Shown here piece after piece: positions 43,882 to 53,074 of a stretch of 64,000 bases of DNA. The notes beneath the pieces were generated by a model. The model was not told where the DNA came from. It searched no databases and worked only from the letters and a program-made list of their open reading frames with translations. Within the stretch, counting starts at the first letter, position 1. Each line of letters begins with the position of its first letter. The DNA lies in NCBI GenBank assembly GCA_035308905.1, contig DATGFS010000022.1:150735-214734 (forward strand), given 5' to 3'. This stretch comes from a bacterium (GTDB lineage: Bacteria; Sysuimicrobiota; Sysuimicrobiia; Sysuimicrobiales; Segetimicrobiaceae). The position numbers were made by a program, and so were the translations under genes.

Positions 43882-44625
43882 ATTCCCGGCGCGGGAGTTA
43901 CGCACCGCGACGTCTACCCATTCGCGCACGCTGCCGCCGGTTGGTTGCGGCAGGTTGTTGATCGTCGGCCGGGGCACCCCCCAGTGGTGGTGGCACTGGT
44001 GCCAATTGCCGGTTTGCGGGTTCAGCCAGGTGATGTAGCCGCCGGGCAAGACGCGTCTGGGCGCCGGTATGGCGTCCTTGAAGCTGTAGCGCGCCCCTCG
44101 CGTCCCGACAGGTTCGTAGAACTGCGGGGTGACAAAGTCCGACACGGCAATCCCGTGAATCCGGTAGGCGTAGACCTTCGCCTCACATGGATCGCACGCT
44201 TCAACGAGGTAGTCGACCGTGCCGGATCCATTGACGATTTTGCCGCCGTTGAGCTTGATCGACGTCGAGTGACACATGCGGTTGCCGAACGGGTCGACAA
44301 GCATCTCGACGATTTCGTGGCTGACCGTCCTCGTCCAATAGGCAACATCGGCGGGATTCGCCATCACTCTGGCGTACGGCTGGTGACGTTCGTCGCGATG
44401 AAATCCGTCGCGTTCGCCGGGGGCCAGTCTCGCGACGAGCCACACGGGCCACACACCGGCCGGCGCTTGGCGGACATTCCGTACGTGCCGGACGTTCGCC
44501 TGGACGTTCCAGAATCGGGCCACGTCGCGCGCCACCTGAATGTTGATCGCGGCCGCGGCGTCCGCTACCAGGTGGGCATCGAATTCACCCCTGGGGTCGA
44601 TGATCCCGATTTGCGTCACCGGCAT
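43876..44625 (-). CDS. Putative zinc metalloprotease-like protein (HExxE motif)
   Basis: A 249-residue protein. TVSHEIVEMLVDP (His103-Glu104) holds the HExx motif with Glu rather than the second His, followed by an acidic stretch and EACDPCE. The SHE-x2-E-x3-DP pattern recurs in a family of bacterial proteins that may bind zinc, but whether it is a peptidase is uncertain. GGAGGTG precedes the ATG at 44625. The gene converges on the GNAT gene and overlaps its end by 6 bp. Confidence 0.65.
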   Translation of the reverse strand: MPVTQIGIIDPRGEFDAHLVADAAAAINIQVARDVARFWNVQANVRHVRNVRQAPAGVWPVWLVARLAPGERDGFHRDERHQPYARVMANPADVAYWTRTVSHEIVEMLVDPFGNRMCHSTSIKLNGGKIVNGSGTVDYLVEACDPCEAKVYAYRIHGIAVSDFVTPQFYEPVGTRGARYSFKDAIPAPRRVLPGGYITWLNPQTGNWHQCHHHWGVPRPTINNLPQPTGGSVREWVDVAVRNSRAGNL

Positions 44626-44736
44626 TGAGGCACCTCCCTCGAGGGAGCTGCGGACAATACGACACACGAGCATGCGCTGCTGAACACGGCGCCAACAGCC
44701 GGCGCCGCCGGCCTTACGAAACGGCGATGTGGTCGG

Positions 44737-44967
44737 CTAGGGTCCGTTGTCGATGTGAAACATGATGACGCGCTTCCACCGCTTTTCCTTCCGCCCTCTG
44801 TGGAGCAGCACGTGGACCTGCCCGGGTTTCTGGTCCACCGTATAACTATCGCGCTTCCCGGCGTGAAGGTGTGTCACACTGGCGTGTCCGGATGCTCGAA
44901 AACGCCTCGCGAGTTTCAGCAACTCCTTCGTGAGGGGCCCATACGTCGGCGCTTTGCGCTTTGCCAT
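44737..44967 (-). CDS. Small basic protein (76 aa)
   Basis: 76 residues, 22 Lys/Arg/His-rich positions, starting MAKRKAPTYGPLTKELL. GGGGGAGG lies 8 nt upstream of the ATG, a strong ribosome site. No family is recognised. It could bind nucleic acid, but that is only composition-based. Confidence 0.65.
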   Translation of the reverse strand: MAKRKAPTYGPLTKELLKLARRFRASGHASVTHLHAGKRDSYTVDQKPGQVHVLLHRGRKEKRWKRVIMFHIDNGP

Positions 44968-44999
44968 GCTGTCCTCCCCCTTTCGTTGCTCGATCTACC

Positions 45000-47651
45000 C
45001 TACCGTTCTTGGCCATCGCCCTCAGGGTCGCCGTTCAGCGCGTAGTCGATGGCCTGTTCCAACGTCATGGCGGCTCCTTCGTCCACGAGTTGTGCGAACG
45101 TCTCATCGCCGAGCGCGGCGCGCGTGGCCTGGGTGCTGGACTCGTATTGGCGGCGATCGGGAGTGGTGAGAGATGCGCCCAGCGCGCTGAGCAGGGTTCG
45201 AGCAGCGCCAAGTATGCGGGCCGCGCGCCGGTAGTCTCCCGCCAGCACGGCGGCTCCTGCGAGTCCGCTTAGGTACCCGGCGATTCCAAGCTTATGGACC
45301 AGCTGCTTTGCCGCCGCCAGCCCCTCCTTCAGGAGCCTGGCGGCGGTGTCGGGATCGCCTTCCCGCAGCGCAACGTAGCCGAGATTCCCCGTCGCCGTTG
45401 CGACACCCCGTTGGTCTCCGGCCTCGCGGGCGAGCTCGAGGCTTTCCTCGTACACGGCACGGGCGGCTCCGTAGTCGCCTTCGGCTCGGGCCACCTCGCC
45501 CAAAAAATTCAGCGATATCGCGATACGGCGCTTGTCCCCCACCTGCCGCCGCAGCGCGAGGCTGTCGATATGAAGCCCCTTTGCCCGATCAAGCTCGCCC
45601 TGATAGAAGGCGACGCTCCCCAACAGGTACAGGGCACCGCCCATTCCCGCCGCGTCGCCGAGGTCTCGAAATATTGCCAGGCCTTCCGCGCCGAGTGCGG
45701 CCGCGGCCCGGTAGTCTCCCTGCCGCCAGGCGAGAAACCCCGCCTCGCGCAGAACCTTCGCCCGGAGAGCGTCTCGGGCGGGGTACCGGCGAAGCATGGT
45801 TTCGAGCCACATGCGGCCCTCGCTGAAGTCGCCCCGCACGTACCAAAACTGCCACAGCCCCAATGCCAGACGCATTCCCGCGTCCGCGCTGTGCTCGTCG
45901 GCTGTGCTCCATTCAAGCGCGGCCCGCAGGTTGTCGTACTCGGCCCGCAGCCGCCGGAGCCACGCCACCTGGTCGGCGCCGCCCAATTCCGTTTCCGCCT
46001 GCTCTGCCAGCCCAAGATACCAGTCGCGGTGCCGGCTGCGAACCGCGGCAGATTCGTTCGCCTCGACCAGCCGCTCGGCGCCGTACTCCCGGACGGTCTC
46101 GAGCATGCGATACCGGACCTGGTCCGTCTGCGCGTCCATCACGACGAGCGACTTGGAGATCAGCTGCGTCAGAAGGTCGAGGACGTCGGAGACGTCGATG
46201 CCGTCGCCCGCGCAGACGGCCTCGGAGCCTTCCAGCGTCCAGCCGCCGGCGAAGACGGCGAGACGCCTCATCAACGCCCGCTCCTTCGGAGACAGGAGAT
46301 CATGACTCCAGTCGAGCGCGCCGCGAAGCGTGCGCTGCCTCGGCGCCGCAGTCCGACTGCCCCCGGTGAGCAGACGGAATCGTTCGTCCAGCCTTGCGGC
46401 GATCTGCTCCACGGACAGCACGTGGACGCGCGCCGCCGCCAGTTCGATCGCGAGCGGAATGCCGTCCAGCCGGCGGCAGATTGCCGCCACGGCCTGCGCG
46501 TCCTGCCCGGCAGGGGCAAAGCCGGGCCGGAGCGCCGCGGCGCGTTCGATGAACAATCTCGGCGCCTCGTATTCCATCAGATCCGCGGGTGACACGCCGT
46601 CCTCGGAGGCGGGAACGGAGAGTGACGGCACCGGCCAGACCACTTCCCCGGGCACACTGAGCGCCTCGCGGCTGGTGGCAAGGACGCGCGCGCCGGGACA
46701 CGACCGTGTCAGCGTTCCTACCAAGACGGCGCACGCCGCGGCAAGATGCTCACAATTGTCGAGGATGAGCAGAAGCGAGCGCGAACGCAGGTAGTCCAGC
46801 AGCGTTTCCTCGATCGTCGAAGCCGGCCCGGCCCGCACGTTCAGCGCCGATGCGACGGTATTGAAGACGAGACCGGCCTCCGCAAGCCCGCCGAGCTCCA
46901 CAAACCACACGCCGTCCGGAAACCGCTCGGCCAGCCCCGCGGCGGCCTCGATAGCCAGACGCGTTTTGCCGGCGCCGCCGATCCCCGTAAGGGTAAGGAC
47001 GCTCGTCGTGAACAGGAGACGCCGGATCTCGCCGAGTTCCTGCTCCCGTCCGACAAAACTGGACTGGCGGGCCGGGAGGTTATTGGGGGCGGCATCGAGC
47101 GACCGCAGCGGCGGGAACTGCTCGGGCAGATCCGGGTGAAGAACCTGAAAGATCTTCTCCGGCTGCGGAAGGTCTCGAAGGCGGTGCGAGCCGAGGCCCC
47201 GCAACGCAATCCGCGCCGGACGGCCCTGAATCAACGTCGCCGCCGCCGCCGACACGAGAATCTGCCCCCCGTGGCCGGCCTCGCAGATGCGGGCCGCCCG
47301 GTGCAGATCGAATCCGACGAGCTCGCCGGCCTCCGCCGCCGGTTCGCCGGCATGAATGCCCATCCGCACGCGCGGGATAATGCCCTCCGGCCAGGGATGT
47401 TCAAGGATGGCGAGTTGCGACGTGACGGCCGCGGCGACCGCGTCCTCGGCCTGCGCGAATGCCACGAACAAGCCGTCCCCCTGGTGTCCGATCTCTCTGC
47501 CTCCTCCGCGGCGGCAGATCGTCAGAAGCAGGCGGCGGTGATCCGTGAGCACGCGGGCGTAGCGGCTGTCCCCCAGGTGCCGGACGAGATCCGTTGAACG
47601 CTCGATGTCGGTGAAAAGCAGTGTGATCGCCCCGGACGGCTGTTGGGACAT
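45000..47651 (-). CDS. Class III adenylate/guanylate cyclase domain fused to NB-ARC ATPase and TPR repeats
   Basis: An 883-residue signalling protein. Residues 8-180 are a class III nucleotide cyclase with metal Asp15 (LLFTDIERST) and HQGDGLFVAF. An NB-ARC/AfsR-type ATPase follows: Walker A TGIGGAGKTRLA and Walker B LLLILDNCEHL, then a winged-helix region. The C-terminal ~350 residues are TPR repeats (for example GAARAVYEESLELAREAGDQR). The start at 47651 fits GGAGG 6 nt upstream. Such proteins may sense a signal through TPRs and couple ATP switch to cyclase activity; the output nucleotide is unknown. Confidence 0.9.
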   Translation of the reverse strand: MSQQPSGAITLLFTDIERSTDLVRHLGDSRYARVLTDHRRLLLTICRRGGGREIGHQGDGLFVAFAQAEDAVAAAVTSQLAILEHPWPEGIIPRVRMGIHAGEPAAEAGELVGFDLHRAARICEAGHGGQILVSAAAATLIQGRPARIALRGLGSHRLRDLPQPEKIFQVLHPDLPEQFPPLRSLDAAPNNLPARQSSFVGREQELGEIRRLLFTTSVLTLTGIGGAGKTRLAIEAAAGLAERFPDGVWFVELGGLAEAGLVFNTVASALNVRAGPASTIEETLLDYLRSRSLLLILDNCEHLAAACAVLVGTLTRSCPGARVLATSREALSVPGEVVWPVPSLSVPASEDGVSPADLMEYEAPRLFIERAAALRPGFAPAGQDAQAVAAICRRLDGIPLAIELAAARVHVLSVEQIAARLDERFRLLTGGSRTAAPRQRTLRGALDWSHDLLSPKERALMRRLAVFAGGWTLEGSEAVCAGDGIDVSDVLDLLTQLISKSLVVMDAQTDQVRYRMLETVREYGAERLVEANESAAVRSRHRDWYLGLAEQAETELGGADQVAWLRRLRAEYDNLRAALEWSTADEHSADAGMRLALGLWQFWYVRGDFSEGRMWLETMLRRYPARDALRAKVLREAGFLAWRQGDYRAAAALGAEGLAIFRDLGDAAGMGGALYLLGSVAFYQGELDRAKGLHIDSLALRRQVGDKRRIAISLNFLGEVARAEGDYGAARAVYEESLELAREAGDQRGVATATGNLGYVALREGDPDTAARLLKEGLAAAKQLVHKLGIAGYLSGLAGAAVLAGDYRRAARILGAARTLLSALGASLTTPDRRQYESSTQATRAALGDETFAQLVDEGAAMTLEQAIDYALNGDPEGDGQER

Positions 47652-47766
47652 GTTAAACCTCCGGGTGCCAATATCAAATGAAATTTGATGATCGAGCGTT
47701 CGACGCATGGCCGGCCGATCCTTTCGTGCGCCGCTCGAGTCACCTTCCAATTGGCGCGTCACACGG

Positions 47767-47961
47767 TCAGTCGTCCCCTCCGCCACTGACCGCGGCCGTT
47801 TCCCGGTCTGCCGCGAGCAGGGCCACCTCTTCCATTTGCACGAGCGTGCTGCCGCCGTCCAGTCGCTCGGATCGATGCAGATGATAGATGGACACGATTG
47901 AATCGCCGAATCGCGGCGTGGCTTCCTTAAGCGCCCCGCACGCGCATCGGAACCAAGCCAT
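47767..47961 (-). CDS. Small protein with CxC motif (64 aa)
   Basis: A 64-residue ORF starting MAWFRCACGALKEATPRFG. A strong GGAGGGAGGTGGGGG ribosome site precedes the ATG at 47961. It lies upstream of the cyclase gene, same strand. No known family; the CxC could bind metal but is only a hint. Confidence 0.6.
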   Translation of the reverse strand: MAWFRCACGALKEATPRFGDSIVSIYHLHRSERLDGGSTLVQMEEVALLAADRETAAVSGGGDD

Positions 47962-48083
47962 CGCCCCCACCTCCCTCCGTTTTGCCGATCTCATTGTGAG
48001 GCCGCGGAGACGTGAGTGCCGTGATTCGGCTTACACCACCTGTGTGAACTTGCTCACATGGAGATCGGGGTGGAGACAGAGTT

Positions 48084-48452
48084 TCAACCCGCGGCCGCGG
48101 GCGGGGCCGGCGTGATCCGGACCGGCAGACCGTCGCCCCAGCCGAACTTGCCGCGCGCCAAGTCCTGGACCGTGTTCCACGTGTCCGCATCCCGGGTCTG
48201 ATCCAGAACCGCGGCCGTCGCGTCGAAGGTGCGGTCGCCGACGCGGACCCTCACACGCGGGTTGCGGGCGATGTTCTTGACCCAGTCTGCCCGGTGGAAT
48301 GTTTCCGCGAAGATATAGAAGCTGCCGTGGTGAACGACGAACCAGATCTCGATTTCATGCGGGCGGTTCGAGACGCGTCCGGTCGTCGTGAGATACAGGT
48401 AAGGCAAGTCGCGAAACGCCTCCAACGACTCGGGCCCCGACCGGTCCGGCAC
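48084..48452 (-). CDS. Deazaflavin (F420)-dependent nitroreductase-family protein
   Basis: A 122-residue protein of the split-barrel DDN/PPOX-like family: LPYLYLTTTGRVSNRPHEIEIWFV then FYIFAETFHRADWVKNIARNPRVRVRVG. These enzymes use reduced F420 or flavin for reduction or detoxification. The GTG at 48452 follows GAAGG; an ATG at 48506 (3 bp from the divergent LLM start) is an alternative but leaves little room for two promoters. Substrate unknown. Confidence 0.82.
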   Translation of the reverse strand: MPDRSGPESLEAFRDLPYLYLTTTGRVSNRPHEIEIWFVVHHGSFYIFAETFHRADWVKNIARNPRVRVRVGDRTFDATAAVLDQTRDADTWNTVQDLARGKFGWGDGLPVRITPAPPAAAG

Positions 48453-48509
48453 AGCGGCTGCCTTCGATGACGGAGGAAATCCGACCCGCACGCTCCGAAC
48501 AGCCATCGC

Positions 48510-49400
48510 ATGAAAATCGGCGTCGTCTTCCCGCAGATCGAGAGCGGCACGGACCCCGGCTTCATCCGCGACTACGCGCAGACCGCGGAATCGCTCGGGT
48601 ACGATCACATCCTGATCTACGACCACGTGGTGGGGGCGAACACCGCGAGCCGACCCAAGTGGAGCGGGCCCTACACGAGCAAGAACACGTTCCATGAGCC
48701 TTTCGTCGTCTTCGGCTACATGGCGGCGTGCACGCAGCGCATCGAACTGGCGACGGGCGTGATCATCCTGCCGCAGCGGCAGGCCGTGCTCGTGGCCAAG
48801 CAGGCGGCCGAGGTCGACGTCCTGAGCGGCGGGCGGCTCCGGCTCGGGATCGGCGTCGGCTGGAACGACGTCGAGTTCGACGCGCTCGGCACGAATTTCC
48901 ACGACCGCGGCGCGCGCTGCGTGGAGCAGATGAAGGTCATGCGCGCCCTATGGACTCAGGAGACCGTGACGTTCGAGGGCAAATGGCACCGCATTCCGGA
49001 CGCCGGCATCAACCCGCTGCCGGTGCAGCGGCCTATTCCGCTCTGGATCGGCGGAGAGTCCGAGATCGCGCTGCGCCGGGCGGCGCGCATCGCCGACGGC
49101 TGGATGTCGAGCCGTCCCATCCGGCCGGCGGGCAAGCAGCCGGCCGGGGAGCCGGCCCGCGAGCATCAGGTCGAGCGGCTCCGGGAGCATTTGGCGGCCG
49201 CCGGGCGGAGCCCCAAGACGTTCGGCATCGAGGGCCGCGCCGCGATCGCCGACGGCGGACCCGACCAGTGGCGCCTGCAGATCGAACAGTGGCAGAAGCT
49301 CGGCGCCACCCACCTCAGCGTCAACACGATGCAGGCGGGCCTCCCGAACCCGCGGGCGCACATCGACGCGATCACGCGCTTCCGCGAGGCGACCCGCTAG
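48510..49400 (+). CDS. LLM-class flavin/F420-dependent oxidoreductase
   Basis: A 296-residue (alpha/beta)8 luciferase-like protein. KIGVVFPQIESG, then YDHILIYDHV, ATGVIILPQRQ, LSGGRLRLGIGVGWNDVEF and PIPLWIGGESE are typical. Members mostly use F420 or FMN to oxidise or reduce small substrates. The ATG starts 57 bp from the deazaflavin nitroreductase start on the other strand, hinting at shared regulation. Confidence 0.9.
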   Translation: MKIGVVFPQIESGTDPGFIRDYAQTAESLGYDHILIYDHVVGANTASRPKWSGPYTSKNTFHEPFVVFGYMAACTQRIELATGVIILPQRQAVLVAKQAAEVDVLSGGRLRLGIGVGWNDVEFDALGTNFHDRGARCVEQMKVMRALWTQETVTFEGKWHRIPDAGINPLPVQRPIPLWIGGESEIALRRAARIADGWMSSRPIRPAGKQPAGEPAREHQVERLREHLAAAGRSPKTFGIEGRAAIADGGPDQWRLQIEQWQKLGATHLSVNTMQAGLPNPRAHIDAITRFREATR

Positions 49401-50203
49401 CGCCGCACCGCCACCACTTCGAGGTACTCCGACAGCACCTTGACGGTGCCGTCCTCGGCGCGGTTGTGACGGCGGAGCAGCGCCACAAGATCCCGCTCGT
49501 AGGCGTCCCGCTGCGCGGCGTCCAGGGCCGCGAACATCTTGCGGGTGGGCCCGAAGTACTTCCGGCGGCCCTCCAGCCACTTCTCCTCGGACAGAGCGCG
49601 CATCGCCGCGCGCCGTGCCTCCGCGCGCAGCGATGCGACCCCGGCGCCCAGCAGCTCCGCAAGACACTCCTCGGTTCCCCACCGCGCGGGCGGCCGAAGA
49701 CCCGGCGGCGGCGGCGCGTACCCGGAGGTGACGGAGAAGATCTGCCCCATGAAGGACCCGGGCGTCCAGCACGCGAGGCCGATCGTGCCGCCCGGCCGGC
49801 AGACGCGCAGCAGTTCCCGCGCCGCGCGCTCCTGGTCCGGCGCGAACATCACGCCGAACGTGGAGAGCACGACATCGAACGTCCCGTCATCGAACGGCAG
49901 TTGCTCGGCGTCTCCCTCTCGAAACGTGATCGACAGCCGTTCCGCCGCCGCCCGCTCCTCGCCGCGCGCGAGCAGCGCGGGGACGAAGTCGAGGCCGGTG
50001 ACCCGGCCGCCGCGCCGGGCCGCCGCGAGCGCCGTATTGCCGCTGCCGGTCGCGACGTCGAGCACCGTCTGCCCGGGATGAATATCCACCGCCTCGCAGA
50101 GCAGTTCGCCGACGAGGATGAGTCCGGTCGCGAGTACGGAGAAATCGCCGTCCGCCCAGGCCTCCTGCTGCCGCCGCTTGATGGCCTCGAGGTCGCTCAT
50201 CAT
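49397..50203 (-). CDS. SAM-dependent methyltransferase
   Basis: A 268-residue class I methyltransferase: motif I TVLDVATGSGNTALAAARRG, acidic LDFVPALL, motif II EGDAEQLPFDDGTFDVVLSTFGVMFAPD. Resembles UbiE/COQ5-like or small-molecule methyltransferases. GGAGGG lies 5 nt before the ATG at 50203. It is 1-2 bp from the stop of the following LLM gene and overlaps the end of the convergent LLM gene by 4 bp. Confidence 0.88.
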   Translation of the reverse strand: MMSDLEAIKRRQQEAWADGDFSVLATGLILVGELLCEAVDIHPGQTVLDVATGSGNTALAAARRGGRVTGLDFVPALLARGEERAAAERLSITFREGDAEQLPFDDGTFDVVLSTFGVMFAPDQERAARELLRVCRPGGTIGLACWTPGSFMGQIFSVTSGYAPPPPGLRPPARWGTEECLAELLGAGVASLRAEARRAAMRALSEEKWLEGRRKYFGPTRKMFAALDAAQRDAYERDLVALLRRHNRAEDGTVKVLSEYLEVVAVRR

Positions 50204-50204
50204 C

Positions 50205-51221
50205 TCATCCCTCCTGGAAGGCACGCGCCATACGCGCCCACCCCGCCTGCTCCTCGAGCGTGAACGGCCAGTACGAGGCGACGCGGTCGGCGAGGCCGGC
50301 GTAGCGTTCTCGCAGTTGATGGCCGATCTCATCGTACGCGCCGCGGATGACGATCGCATCGAGGAGACCGTCCGGCACCTGTCCGGCGATCTCGCCCATG
50401 CGGCCCTGGCTGACCATCTGCCTCAGGCGGTCGGCGACGTCGCCGTAGCCGAGAATCTCGAGGAGCAGCCGGTACGTCGGCGTCGAGCCGTAGAAGGCGA
50501 TCCGGCCGCGCGCCCGCGCGAGCGCCGCGGCCCGCGCGTCCGGGGTCTCGCCCGGGGCGATGATCACCGGCGCATATAATTGAAGATCCGCGCGTGACCG
50601 GCCGGCCCGCTGGAGCCCCTCGGCGAGGTGCGGGAGCACGAACTCGCGCAGGTAGGTCACCGAATGAATCGGGTGGAGGATGAAGCCGTCGGCCACCTCG
50701 CCCGCCAGCCGGCAGAGCACTTCGTTCACGCCGGCGATCAAGATCGGGATTGCGGGCTGGGGGTTCGGGCCCGGATTGAAGAACGGGCCCATCAGGTTCA
50801 GGTTGTAGTACTTGCCGTTGACCCGCAGCGGCGCGCCCTCCTGCCACGACCGCCAGATCGCCCGCACGGCGTGCACGTACTCGCGGAGTTTGGGCGCCGG
50901 CGGATCCCACGGCATGCCGAACCGCCGCTCGATGTGCGCCCGGACCTGCGTGCCGAGCCCCAGCAGAAACCGGCCGCCGGAGAGGCGCGCGAGATCCCAC
51001 GCCGTCTGCGCGGTGAGCATCGGGCTGCGGGAGAACGCGACGGCGATGCCGGTGCCGAGCTCGAGCCGGGAGGTGTGCAGCGCCGCGCTCGTGAGCGCCA
51101 CAAACGGATTGTGCTTCGTATCGTTGGCCCAGATGCCGGCGAAGCCGGCGTCCTCCGCGGCGCGCGCCACCGCGGGCACCTCGGTGAGGGCGTCCATCGC
51201 GAGCGCGCAGTCGAGCTTCAC
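50205..51221 (-). CDS. LLM-class F420-dependent oxidoreductase (TIGR03617-like)
   Basis: A 338-residue luciferase-like oxidoreductase. KLDCALAMDALTEVPAVAR, ANDTKHNPFVALTSAALHT, LELGTGIAVAFSRSP and LSGGRFLLGLGTQVRAHIERRFG are all family-like and match the F420-using group that has a lengthened insertion. It starts 7 bp after the UPF0173 gene and runs into the methyltransferase gene with almost no gap, so the three form one minus-strand unit. Confidence 0.88.
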   Translation of the reverse strand: MKLDCALAMDALTEVPAVARAAEDAGFAGIWANDTKHNPFVALTSAALHTSRLELGTGIAVAFSRSPMLTAQTAWDLARLSGGRFLLGLGTQVRAHIERRFGMPWDPPAPKLREYVHAVRAIWRSWQEGAPLRVNGKYYNLNLMGPFFNPGPNPQPAIPILIAGVNEVLCRLAGEVADGFILHPIHSVTYLREFVLPHLAEGLQRAGRSRADLQLYAPVIIAPGETPDARAAALARARGRIAFYGSTPTYRLLLEILGYGDVADRLRQMVSQGRMGEIAGQVPDGLLDAIVIRGAYDEIGHQLRERYAGLADRVASYWPFTLEEQAGWARMARAFQEG

Positions 51222-51228
51222 GGCACCG

Positions 51229-51888
51229 CTACTTCCAGGACATCACCCAGACTTCGCGGCTCGCGGGCAGCTTCGCGCGGTCCACGGTCACCGTGCGGCC
51301 GACGTCCTTGGTCGCGCCCATGACGCCGAGGAAGACCTTGAGGTCTTCGATGGGCAGCTTGGCGCTCGGTTCGGTCTTGTAGTGCATCGGGATCACGACT
51401 TTGGGCTGCAGCCTGTCGAGCACCTGCTTGGCCTGCGCCGCGTCGATCGTGTAGTACCCGCCGACCGGGATCATCACCACGTCAGGATGGCCGATCGCTT
51501 TGACCTGCGAGTCGTCGAGGAGATGGCCGAGGTCGGCGAGGTGGACGATGCGCAGTCCTTCGGTCTCGAGGATGAACACGGTGTTGCGGCCGCGCTGGGA
51601 GCCCTGGGTGTCGTCGTGATAGGTCGCAACCGACGACACCAAGACCTTGCCGACCGGCTGCTTGACGATCTTCCGCCAATCGCCGTCCGTGAGTCCCCGC
51701 ACAACGGGCGGCTTGCCTTTGGCCATCGCGACGTTCGTGTGGTCGGCGTGCTCGTGGCTGATCAATACGGCGTCCGCGTCGACCGACGGGACCGGGTAGC
51801 CGACTTTCTCGTCGTAGGGATCGATCAGGATCTTGGTTCCGTCTCCCTCGATGAGGAACGTGGCATGGCCGAGATAGGTGATCTTCAT
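51229..51888 (-). CDS. UPF0173-family metal-dependent hydrolase (beta-lactamase fold)
   Basis: A 219-residue metallo-beta-lactamase-fold protein. KITYLGHATFLIEG, then LISHEHADHTNV (HxHxDH metal motif), later VATYHDD, LADLGHLL and MHYKTEPSA. UPF0173 proteins hydrolyse small molecules. The ATG follows GGAGG with 5-nt spacing. First gene of a three-gene minus-strand unit and divergent from lexA. Confidence 0.93.
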   Translation of the reverse strand: MKITYLGHATFLIEGDGTKILIDPYDEKVGYPVPSVDADAVLISHEHADHTNVAMAKGKPPVVRGLTDGDWRKIVKQPVGKVLVSSVATYHDDTQGSQRGRNTVFILETEGLRIVHLADLGHLLDDSQVKAIGHPDVVMIPVGGYYTIDAAQAKQVLDRLQPKVVIPMHYKTEPSAKLPIEDLKVFLGVMGATKDVGRTVTVDRAKLPASREVWVMSWK

Positions 51889-52080
51889 CGCATCCTCCCT
51901 TCGCGGCTCCGGAACAGGGAAAGCGGAAACGGGGCGGAGTGACCGGGGCACCGCGTGGCTTGGTCCGGCCTTCGATGCGGCAGGCCGGGTCTCCCGCATC
52001 GTCGGGCACGAGCGAGCCACGGCGCGAAATTGCGCGATATCGCGGCGTCCGGGCAGCCAAAATGGCCGTAGGGCTTATAT

Positions 52081-52094
52081 CGTACAAATGTTCG
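52081..52094. promoter_or_regulatory. LexA box 1
   Basis: CGTACAAATGTTCG, differing from the Gram-positive SOS box CGAAC-N4-GTTCG by one base. With box 2, spaced 35 bp start to start, it probably mediates LexA autorepression and may also affect the divergent UPF0173 gene. Confidence 0.75.
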
Positions 52095-52107
52095 TATTCA
52101 GACCGGA

Positions 52108-52136
52108 TTGCATACCGTACATTAGTTCGCTATTCT
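52108..52136 (+). promoter_or_regulatory. lexA promoter
   Basis: TTGCAT (52108-52113) and TATTCT (52131-52136) with a 17-bp spacer. LexA box 2 lies wholly within the spacer, so bound LexA should block RNA polymerase. Confidence 0.6.
52116..52129. promoter_or_regulatory. LexA box 2
   Basis: CGTACATTAGTTCG has the same CGTAC-N4-GTTCG pattern as box 1, situated between the -35 and -10 elements of lexA. Confidence 0.78.
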
Positions 52137-52171
52137 CATTGTGGAAGCCACCCATCGTTGGGAGGTGTTAG

Positions 52172-52801
52172 ATGAAGCGCCAGGGCGGCCTGACCCCGCG
52201 GCAGCAGCAAATCCTGGATTATCTTGTCAGAGCGATCCAGGAGAAGGGGTACGCTCCGTCCGTCCGTGAGATCGGGGACGCCCTCGGCCTCAGCTCGCCG
52301 TCGACGGTCCACCAGCACCTGACCGCGCTGGAAGAAAAGGGGTTCGTGCGTCGCCACGGCGACCGGATGCGGGCCCTCGAGGTCGTCGACAAGACGCTCA
52401 TCCACGACGCCGACTCCGTACGGCTCCCGCTGGTCGGCCGCGTCTCCGCCGGCACGCCGGTGCTCGCGGACGAGCAGGTGGAAGACCGCATCGAGGTGCC
52501 CCGGCGTCTCGTCGGCGACGTGCGCGACTGCTTTCTGCTCCGCGTGCGGGGCGACAGCATGATCGGCGCGGGCATCATGCCCGGCGACATCGTGATCGTG
52601 CGGCGGCAGCGGGCGGCGTCGGCGGGTGACATCGTCGTCGCCGTAATGGGAGAGGACGCCACGGTGAAGCGGCTGGCAACGCTGGACGGCACCCCAATTT
52701 TGAGACCGGAGAATGCCGCCTACCAGCCGATTCGCGGCGAGTTCGAGATCGCGGGCCGCGTCATCGGGTTGATGCGCGCCTACCAGGGGGTGCGGGGATG
52801 A
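52172..52801 (+). CDS. lexA: SOS repressor LexA
   Basis: A 209-residue repressor. The N-terminal winged helix (residues 1-70: LTPRQQQILDYLVRAIQEKG, SSPSTVHQHLTALEEKGFV) binds DNA; the C-terminal domain has the self-cleavage site Ala93-Gly94 (VSAGTP), Ser129 (RGDSM) and Lys166 (ATVKRL). RecA-stimulated cleavage switches on DNA-repair genes. GGGAGGTG lies 4 nt before the ATG. Two LexA boxes upstream imply autoregulation. Confidence 0.97.
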   Translation: MKRQGGLTPRQQQILDYLVRAIQEKGYAPSVREIGDALGLSSPSTVHQHLTALEEKGFVRRHGDRMRALEVVDKTLIHDADSVRLPLVGRVSAGTPVLADEQVEDRIEVPRRLVGDVRDCFLLRVRGDSMIGAGIMPGDIVIVRRQRAASAGDIVVAVMGEDATVKRLATLDGTPILRPENAAYQPIRGEFEIAGRVIGLMRAYQGVRG

Positions 52802-53055
52802 TGCTGCGCGTTGCGTCCCGTGCCGGCAGAGCCGCCGGCCACCACGGGCTTACGCTCGGCATCCGGGCATCCGTCCGGCCTCCCGCGGTGTACCACCATG
52901 CGGGCGTCCGCCTCGGTCACTCGCGGCTGTCCGCGGCGCGGGTCGACCGCACCTGGTGGCACCGGTTGATGGACGACCGCGACCTCCTCGGCGCGAAGCT
53001 GCTCCTGCTTGCCGCGCTGCTCGTGCTTACGGCGCTCCTGGAACGGGTAGTGTAG
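52798..53055 (+). CDS. Small protein with C-terminal membrane helix
   Basis: An 85-residue ORF whose ATG overlaps the lexA stop (ATGA). It has a basic N-terminal half and a hydrophobic C-terminal helix (AKLLLLAALLVLTALLERVV). The overlap and membrane helix support a real LexA-controlled gene, perhaps a small SOS inhibitor, but no family is known. Confidence 0.6.
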   Translation: MMLRVASRAGRAAGHHGLTLGIRASVRPPAVYHHAGVRLGHSRLSAARVDRTWWHRLMDDRDLLGAKLLLLAALLVLTALLERVV

Positions 53056-53074
53056 GGGTAGGGGGCTCAAGGCG

